Shown one piece after another: positions 7,286-13,908 of a DNA stretch of 13,908 nt. The DNA lies in assembly GCA_910592005.1 (NCBI GenBank), contig CAJVPP010002672.1:1-13908 (forward strand). The letters are read 5' to 3'. The DNA comes from Funneliformis mosseae. Lineage: Eukaryota; Glomeromycota; Glomeromycetes; Glomerales; Glomeraceae. Numbering within the stretch: the first letter of the stretch is position 1; each line of letters starts with the position of its first letter. Position numbers and translations under genes: made by a program. The notes below the pieces were generated by a model that saw nothing but the letters and a program-made list of their open reading frames with translations, was not told the origin of the DNA and did no database searches.

Positions 7286-9498
7286 CAATAACTATTAGCA
7301 GTACTATTTAAAAATTTTACAAAGCGTGTAAAGAATAAATTAGAATATACATATAGAATAAGCAATTTGTTTATTATTATATATAAAAATAAAATATTAC
7401 TTATCTCAAAATTGTCATATGAGAGGTTTTTAAAAAAAAACAAAATCAAAGATAATAGTTATTTTGCAAATACTTAAGTATAAAATTTTTCGTTAAAAAC
7501 TAACTTAGTAAAGAATCTCTTAAATTTATGTCAAATATACCATCCTTTATAAATTTTGCAAAAGTTAGATCAAGATTTTTATAAATAAAATAATTATTAT
7601 ATTAAGTAGAATATATGTTTATATATCTACTTTATTATTTATAATTAGTCAGAAAAAATGTAACTTTGAACTATTTGTAATATACTTAAGTTATATAATT
7701 TATAGTAATACAAGAAATCTTATTAAAATTAGCAAGCTTATATGATATGCATATTGACTATTAATATACTCATTTTTAATTAATCTTTTTATCATATTTA
7801 TTATAAATACATTTATTATTTTAATTTAAAGATAATCTAAATATATTAAATACTTGAATTGATATCTTTGAAGATAATAGTTATAATAACTATTCCTATA
7901 AGTTAAATATTATTATCAAAATGAATGTTAATCTGATCGTAATATATAAACTCACAAACTAAATATATTAAGTTTTTAGAAATAATAAAGCTTTTAAAAA
8001 ATATTATTCTGTAATTTTATAATCTAAAAAATAAAATTTATATGTATTAATATCATTAGACAAGGATTTAATAGATAAAATATTGTGATTATGCATTTAA
8101 TATATTTTTGTAAATGCCTTTAAAATTTATATAGTATACTTTTAAGAAAGTGTTTGTATACTTTAGTATATATAGCTATTTCATAGAATTAACAAAATAC
8201 TATTAAAATAAATTGTTATATTATTATTAAAAGAAAAAAATATTTTTTCATAACTGTTGAAATATATAAAATTTCGTAATATATCTTTAAATAATGCTAT
8301 AAGAAGTTTTACAGAATTATAATTTAGAAAAGCAAAAAGATTAATAATAATGTTAAATATTAAATAATTCAATAAAAAATATTAAAAAATATTAAAAAAA
8401 TCTGTTTATAATTCTTTCAATTAAATTAAAGAATAAAATTACTTCAATATTTTACACAAATCTTTTTATACGTTACTCAATCACCTCTATAATGATGAAT
8501 TGTATAAATATCAAGAACAAGAGAAATCATATTTTCAAAGAGATCAGTTTTGCAGACTCTAGTCAAAAATTTTTAAACATAATTTTTAATATTATGTTTT
8601 TTTAGAATATGAAGTTATTTTAATAAATATTGAAGAAAAAATAAATTACTTAAGATTTATAATATATTTTTTTTAAACTTTTATTAAAAAATAAAGAAAT
8701 TATTATAAAGAAGATATTTAAAGTTTTTGAATAATTTTTGGTAATTAATAACTATAAAAGAAATGATTAGTATTTAATTTTGTTTACATATAAATATTAT
8801 AATTTTTATAAAATATCATAAATTACCCAATTTTTTATTTTATCACAATTTACAAAAATAAGAAAAAAATATGAATTAATTATAGAATAATATGAATTAA
8901 TATTTTATTATTATTAATATAAAGATATATATTAAAAAATTACAAATATTATTAAATGCAAAAAATAATAATCTTTGATATATTAAAATGATATACTAAA
9001 ACTAATTATATAGATTTTAAATATTAATTTAAATAATTATATTTAATTAATAATAATCATTTTTAATAATAAAAATACAAAACTGGTAATTATATACTAT
9101 TTGAGTAAAAGAGTTTTAAAAAAAATAAGAAAAAATGTTTTTATAAATACCACCTGTTATGTATTTTATTTAATTGAGCTAAAAAAATTATATTACATAA
9201 TGCAAGCTTCTTATTCCATCTGCAAATAAAATAGTATACCTACATGGTATTTAAAATATAAAAATTAAATAAGAAAGATAAGGCAAAAGTTTTATAAAAT
9301 GATAAATTAACTTTTACACAATTTCAATAAAGTTACATTAGTAAAATATGAAAAACTAGCTAAAAAATAATCTCTCTTATATTTTAGCCATAGTTAAGTA
9401 TAGTTTTAGCTATATGCATTAGGACTACTTTTTTTAATAATAAGTGAAACTAATTGTGTTACTATAAAGATTAGTAACTGGAGTCACACACGTTAAAA
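7286..9498. other. Extremely AT-rich desert
   Basis: I see no gene, RNA gene or clear repeat. Open stretches near 7267-7449 and 8181-8372 on the minus strand encode only Phe/Leu/Ile/Asn/Tyr-rich strings expected of AT-rich DNA. G and C become slightly commoner at about 9380-9500, just before the candidate small transposon at 9501. That island contains no motif I can name. Confidence 0.5.
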
Positions 9499-9500
9499 TA

Positions 9501-9923
9501 CAGTGGGATATTAAAAGTTACCTAGCACTTAAAAATTAAAAAATTGACAAAAGAAGCTATTTCAAATTAAACTTTTTATTTTATTAATTATATCACCTTT
9601 GATATAATAAATTAAGTTATGTATCTTAACAAAATGATCATATATTAAAATTTTTATAAATATTCAGTTAGTGATAAATTTTATATTCAGTATTTTATAT
9701 AACATTTTCATGTATTAATATAAGTTTTCAGTTATAATTAAACATAAAATTTTTAAGTAGTAATCTATTTTTATTTATTAATTAAACTTATTATTTATAT
9801 TAATAAATATATATCCTCAAAATTTTATATTAATTATATTTATATTTGTAAAAATCAAATTGATAAAGTGATAAATTTTAGTAAAATTTTAAAAAGATTA
9901 ATATTTTATGTAACTTGTAACTG
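9501..9923 (+). mobile_element. Possible small TIR element (MITE) relic
   Basis: The left end reads CAGTGGGATATTAAAAGTTAC after a TA (9499-9500), similar in layout to the left end of the Tc1-type element at 4382 (CAGGGGTATAAAAG). A partial mirror, GTAACTTGTAACTG followed by TA (9924-9925), occurs at 9910-9923. It would require a short deletion within the right repeat. Between them is non-coding AT-rich DNA. The right end match is short, so this is a weak call. Confidence 0.25.
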
Positions 9924-10074
9924 TATTGAATTCGATCTCTATATATATAAATACAAATAATTAAAACTCATAAAAGAAAAAATTTTTTTAATACAATAAA
10001 TAAATTAAATTAATGAAATATAATAGATTACAGCTAAAAATTTAATATTTTATTATAACTAAAATCTTGTATTA

Positions 10075-10086
10075 ATATACAAAAAT
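10075..10086 (+). repeat. 12-bp direct repeat, left of foldback element
   Basis: ATATACAAAAAT here is repeated exactly at 10734-10745, flanking the inverted-repeat element. It is a candidate target-site duplication, or the trace of a shorter one extended by chance. Confidence 0.5.
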
Positions 10087-10733
10087 TATAGTATATTTTA
10101 CTAAAACCTATTTCACTAAAATCTCCTATATCAAAGCCAATTCACTGAAAGAACATTTTACTGAATGGCCAATTTGTGAATGTTCATTTTATTAAATAGA
10201 CTTTTCACTAAAATAAGTTTTGCTAAATGAACATTTTACCGAAAAGACATTTCGTCAAAATGATATTTTACTAAATTTGTTTTATTAAATGTATACTTTA
10301 TTAATTTATTTTATCAAAAAATATCTTACTGAAAACAAAAATAATTTACTGTTAGTTATTAGCAATTTGCTAGATTTATTGAACTTTTTTTATTATTTTT
10401 AATGAAAATTATTAAGAAAACTTATTTTATAATGTAGAACCTAAAAATGATAAGTTAAACAAATATTAAATAGTAGTCATTTTTAGTAAAATATCCTTTT
10501 AGTGAAATGGATTTAGTGATGTATTCATTCAGCAAAAAAGATTCAGCAAAATATCATTCAACAAAATAGTATTTTAGCAAATTATTCTTTTAACGAAATA
10601 GTATTTTAGTAAAAATGTCTTTTGGTAAAAAGTTCACTCAGTAAAATGGTCATTTAGCAAAGAGTTCTTTTAGTAAATTAGCTTTAGCAAAATGAATTTC
10701 AGTGAAATGGATTTGGTGAAATGTCCAAATATC
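10087..10733. mobile_element. Foldback element with internal short repeats
   Basis: The left arm (about 10090-10340) is packed with degenerate copies of a unit like ATTTCACTAAAAT or ATTTTACTGAA, spaced about 16-20 bases. The right arm (about 10475-10728) carries the same unit in reverse complement (TTTTAGTGAAAT, TTCAGTGAAATGG). The outer ends pair best: left TATTTTACTAAAACC and right, inverted, ACATTTCACCAAATCC. A spacer of about 130 bases (10341-10474) lacks the unit. No coding frame is present. The structure matches foldback or MITE-like non-autonomous DNA transposons with repetitive arms. The transposase family cannot be named. Confidence 0.65.
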
Positions 10734-10745
10734 ATATACAAAAAT
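10734..10745 (+). repeat. 12-bp direct repeat, right of foldback element
   Basis: This is an exact second copy of ATATACAAAAAT at the outer edge of the right arm. See the left copy at 10075. Confidence 0.5.
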
Positions 10746-11654
10746 GCTACATTAAATATATAATATAAATTTTACTACTAATCAAATATCTATAAAATTT
10801 TAATATTTATATTTTATTATTATATACATTTTTACTTATATCATAAAATTAATTTAATTAATAAAATAAATAATTTAATTTGAAAGAATATTTTTCTGTT
10901 GATTTTCTAATTTTAAATACCTGATAAATTTTGATATTTCACTTATAATATAGTATATATTTTTAAATAGGATAAATTATTTTAGGAAAATAATGCTACT
11001 TTTACAGGTCAAAAATTACAGTAATATATTATGTAAAAAAAGAATTTATATATCATTTTTTAGTTTATTTAAAGTCTAAATCTAAAGTTATCAACTAATA
11101 TAATCTAATATACTGAATCTAAAAATACTAAATATATTAAAGTGATCTAATAATATTATTAGTTTAAATTTTCATGATTTACAAAAAAAATTAATTAAAT
11201 GAGATCTATTTTGAAGAAAACTTTAAATTAAAATATCTAAATATTATAAATTAATATATTATATTAAGTAGTTAAATACATAAATAAATATAATAAAAAA
11301 CTATTTATCTTACTTATATAAAAGAAAATGTATGTGATTTTGAACTTAAAAAAATTATAAATACTGCAAAAATCACTTTAAAAATTGTGAAAATTTTTAA
11401 AAAAAAACATGAAAAAACAATTTTAAATAATACTGTTAATTAATTGACTATCTTAAAATGTAATAAAAATGAAAATTAATAATGTTATTAGAAAATATTA
11501 AAAAAATATTTCATAATTTTTAATTTATATATAAATTAATAAATATATTTAAATTATTATAAATTTTAATAATGTATATATTAGAAAAATAAGTGATGAT
11601 ACTATTACTTTTAGTATTTTATTATTTTTATTACATTTTACATAATTGTTATAT
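10746..11654. other. AT-rich spacer, no gene seen
   Basis: Homopolymer and ATTA/TAAT runs dominate. There is no open frame with protein-like composition and no clear repeat. Confidence 0.5.
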
Positions 11655-12124
11655 TTTTTATATTTATATTTATTTTATTTTATAAGTTTAATTATTTTAT
11701 AACTTAATAAATAATTAGTTACTGTAAATACTTTTATATAAAATATTTTACTTTTTTGCTAAAATTATAAATCAAATTTAAAAAATCTAAAATTTTAAAG
11801 CTTAGAACTCTTATAAAATCTTAAATTCTTTTATGAATTTTAAGATATAAACTAATTTAAAATCTACACAAAATATTTTTTTTAACATTATTCTTCATTT
11901 AAGATATATTGTAATATATTACACTAACTTGCTATTGAGTATATCATTAAGTTTAACTTAATAAACCTTAAATTTTAAAATATATAAATTGTAAAATTGA
12001 TTCAAATAAACAAATATTTGTAAGATTAAAAGAATATCTTATAATCATAAACTTTAATAAATAAATCAATTATTACAATTTCTCTTAACTTAACAATAAG
12101 ATAACTGAGACTAAACATAGTAAT
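11655..12124 (+). repeat. LTR-like repeat, copy 3, heavily degraded
   Basis: The core is unmistakable: TTACACTAACTTGCTATTGAG at about 11918-11938 matches the other copies almost perfectly. The flanking order of blocks (ATTCTTCATTTAAGAT, TTTGTAAGATTAAAAG, AATCAATTATTACAAT, AAGATAACTGAGACTAAAC) follows LTR positions in sequence. C and G positions of copies 1 and 2 have mostly become T and A. The left edge is uncertain because the AT-rich 5' part aligns only loosely and may contain insertions. The right edge corresponds to the GTGACA end. Confidence 0.65.
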
Positions 12125-12229
12125 ACTATTTGATAATTTAATAATAACCATTATATAAATATATAATTCTATATATTTTTTCTTAAAATTAAGATTTATT
12201 TTACACTAGTCGAAATAGTCCAAATCGGC

Positions 12230-12660
12230 TAAAAATCAGATGGCCAATTTTAGGCTGATTTTGATACTATTTATGTCTGATTTGCCATATTTTCTGATCA
12301 ACATAAACAAGTGCCGATAGACGCCGATTGACCCCCAATCAGACATGGCCATTCGAAACTTAAATGCAACTATAAATCAGCCTAAAACTGGCCTCAATTC
12401 GGCAACAATTCAGACGCTGATAGAAACTGATCGACCCCAATCAGACATGGCCATTCAGAACTTAAATAACCATAAATCAGCCTAAAATTGGCCTCAATTC
12501 GGCAACAATTCAGATGCTGATAGACTCCAATTGGACAAGCAATCTAACCATAAATCAGCCAAAATTAGCCTCAATTCAGAATCAATTCGGCAACAATTCA
12601 GACGTCGATCGATACCAATCGACTTCAATCAAACAAGCAATTCAGTATCAATAATTGGTA
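12230..12660. repeat. Tandem repeat block of about 100-bp units with an inverted arm
   Basis: Units start near 12310, 12413, 12513 and 12601 with lengths of about 103, 100 and 88 bases, the last partial. Shared segments include CAATCAGACATGGCCATTC, CCATAAATCAGCC and CAATTCGGCAACAATTCA. Short CCGATTG/CCAATC sub-motifs recur inside. At the left, 12242-12261 is the exact reverse complement of 12474-12493 in unit 2, so part of one unit is present in inverted orientation. GC content is well above the surroundings. No coding potential is apparent. Confidence 0.75.
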
Positions 12661-12961
12661 CATTTTATTTATTAAATTTATTAAATATTAAATTTTATTA
12701 ATAATAAAAACCTAATATAAATTTGCAAAAATATCACTAAAATTTACTGATTAATTTCCTATTAAAAATAGAATAATAAAATAATAAAATCTGATTCATT
12801 TTCTTCCAAAATCCCCTTAAATCATCCTAAATATAGATAAATAAATAATATATGATAAAAATATGATCTATTCCTTTTGAAATCGACCAAAAAATGTAAA
12901 AATAATAAATATAAAATATAGAAAATAGAAAAATCAACCCAAAATCACCCAAAAAAATGTA
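12661..12961. other. AT-rich spacer with decayed satellite edge
   Basis: No gene is seen. From about 12878 onward, fragments such as AAATCGACC, AAAAAATGTA and AAAATCACCC resemble pieces of the adjacent minisatellite, so the array probably once extended further left and has degenerated at its edge. Confidence 0.4.
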
Positions 12962-13557
12962 GATAATTATTAAAATCGACCAGTTCCCACCCAAATCGCC
13001 CAAAAAAACGTAAAGATAATTATTAAAATTGACTTGTTCCCACCCCCAAATCGCCTAAAAAAAATGTAAAGATAATTATTAAAATCGATCCGTTCTCACC
13101 CAAATCGCCTAAAAAAAACGTAAAGATAATTATTAAAATTGACTCGTTTTCACCTCCAAATCGCCTAAAAAAAATGTAAAGATAATTATTAAAATCAATC
13201 TGTTCCCACCCAAATCGCCTGAAAAAAACGTAAAGATAATTATTAAAATTGACCCATTCCCACCCCCAAATCGCTAAAAAAAATATAAAGATAATTATTA
13301 AAATCGACCTGTTCTCACCTCCAAATCGCCTAAAAAAACGTAAAGATAATTATTAAAATTGATTCATTCTCACCTAAATCGCCCGAAAAAAATGTAAAGA
13401 TAATTATTAAAATCGACCTGTTCCCACCTCTAAATTGCCCAAAAAAAACGTAAAGATAATTATTAAAATCGATCCATTTCCACCCAAATCGCCCAAAAAA
13501 ACGTAAAGATAATTATTAAAATCGACTCGTTCCTACTTCTAAATTGCCCGAAAATTT
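12962..13557 (+). repeat. Minisatellite, 11 units of 53-56 bp, dimeric higher-order pattern
   Basis: Each unit contains GATAATTATTAAAAT, a C-rich CCCACC segment, CAAATCGCC and an A-run ending in CGTAAA or TGTAAA. Unit starts are 12962, 13015, 13071, 13125, 13181, 13235, 13290, 13345, 13399, 13455 and 13508. Short units (53-54 bp, CACCCAAATCG) alternate with long ones (55-56 bp, two or three extra C/T bases), giving a period of about 110 bp. The alternation slips once, where units 6 and 7 are both long. Each unit contains the palindrome ATAATTAT. The array ends one base before the stop codon of the adjacent minus-strand exon and so would be transcribed as its 3' untranslated region. Confidence 0.95.
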
Positions 13558-13558
13558 A

Positions 13559-13858
13559 TCATTCACTATTATCTATTACGGGATCATTATCTTCTTCAGC
13601 AGCGGATGAAACCCCCCTTCTGACTTCGATATATTCCTCAGTTTCTATTATATATTCTTCTGCAGTTGTAACTTCTGCTTCGACCTCAGTATCATAGACC
13701 GCACCAGGTTGTGCTTTATATGACCACTTTGAAGCATTATAGGGATGTGGCTGATCATAATGCTACACATCATCATTGTATTTTCTCTTTCGTTGAATTT
13801 GAGATGATGATGTTGCAGCAGCATAAGGATTGAGTACCTTTCTCAGTAAATTTTTCAG
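13559..13858 (-). pseudogene. Terminal exon of an unrecognised gene, one premature stop
   Basis: This 300-bp frame starts after a good acceptor (T-rich tract then TTTTAG, with CACTAAT branch-like sequence about 20 bases upstream) and ends at TGA 13559-13561. It encodes a basic segment (QIQRKRKYNDD, NLS-like), a Tyr/Pro-rich middle (YDQPHPYNASKWSYKAQPGA) and a strongly acidic tail (EVEAEVTTAEEYI, SSAAEEDND). Codon 32 is TAG (13763-13765), one transition from CAG. Sixty-seven well-formed codons follow it, so the downstream part was translated until recently, or the stop is an allele, an edited site or a sequence error. GC content is far above the window average, as expected of a maintained gene. 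Earlier exons lie beyond 13908. The family is not recognised; a nuclear protein is a guess from composition. Confidence 0.6.
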
Positions 13859-13908
13859 CTAAAAGAAGAAAATAATTAGTGGAATATACTAAATAAATTC
13901 GAAATATG

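Noticed and set aside
504..7300. A reassigned genetic code (TAA/TAG as Gln, TGA as Trp) to explain in-frame stops
   Set aside because: In the transposase, TAG stands at clear Trp positions (MF-stop-GCF, ENI-stop-SY), TAA at Gln-like positions, and TGA at both Trp- and Arg-like positions. One code cannot fit all of these, while transitions from TGG, CAA, CAG and CGA can. The frames at 1649-1885 and 13559-13858 also end at ordinary stops.
7267..8372. Small minus-strand membrane proteins in the AT desert
   Set aside because: The frames are short and made only of Phe, Leu, Ile, Asn and Tyr codons. No supporting signal or splice structure is seen.
9145..9522. A transposon bounded by CCACCTG near 9150 and CAGTGGG at 9501
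   Set aside because: The two ends face away from each other, so they cannot bound the sequence between them.
12962..13557. A CRISPR array
   Set aside because: The units are contiguous 53-56 bp tandem repeats with no unique spacers, in a eukaryotic context with no cas genes.
1..13908. tRNA or rRNA genes
   Set aside because: I saw no T-arm GGTTCGAATCC-type sequence with a matching acceptor stem and no conserved rRNA segment.

Overview
The window looks like a gene-poor, transposon-rich stretch of a very AT-rich eukaryotic nuclear genome. The sequence shows putative spliceosomal introns (GTATGT donor, CTAAC-type branch sites, T-rich tracts before AG), LTR-type repeats, a Tc1/mariner element and minisatellites. 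It shows no bacterial operon or ribosome-binding-site structure and no recognisable RNA gene. My best guess is an arbuscular mycorrhizal (glomeromycotan) fungus. This rests on base composition, short fungal-type introns and a degraded gene at 5.9-7.3 kb that resembles, from memory only, an uncharacterised multicopy family of those fungi. Treat the taxon as an inference.

Layout. 71-504 is a 434-bp LTR-like repeat preceded by a purine tract. 505-4109 is decayed sequence holding several disabled coding fragments: a two-exon minus-strand coiled-coil gene (1649-2354), a second minus-strand coiled-coil fragment (3178-3446) with a palindromic E-box upstream, and a Ser-rich plus-strand fragment (about 3786-4109). 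4110-5884 is a second copy of the LTR, split exactly by a complete Tc1-type DD34E element (4382-5720) that duplicated a TA. A plus-strand pseudogene (5886-7285) starts immediately after this LTR. 7286-10074 is an extremely AT-rich desert with one possible small TIR element at 9501-9923. 10087-10733 is a foldback element with short internal repeats and a 12-bp flanking direct repeat. A third, heavily AT-drifted LTR copy lies at about 11655-12124. 12230-12660 is a GC-richer repeat block of about 100-bp units with one inverted arm. 12962-13557 is an 11-unit minisatellite with a two-unit higher-order pattern. It runs into the stop codon of a minus-strand terminal exon (13559-13858), the best-preserved coding sequence here.

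The unifying theme is decay by C:G to T:A transitions with few indels. The 341-codon transposase frame has 14 internal stops and no frameshift. The two 434-bp LTRs have equal length and differ at about 48 sites, of which about 45 are transitions. The third LTR and the pseudogene lean the same way. This suggests repeat-directed cytosine methylation and deamination, or a RIP-like process, acting across the locus. I found no convincing new multi-gene system. The most useful observations are this mutational record, the nested insertions, the foldback element and the higher-order satellite beside a gene end.
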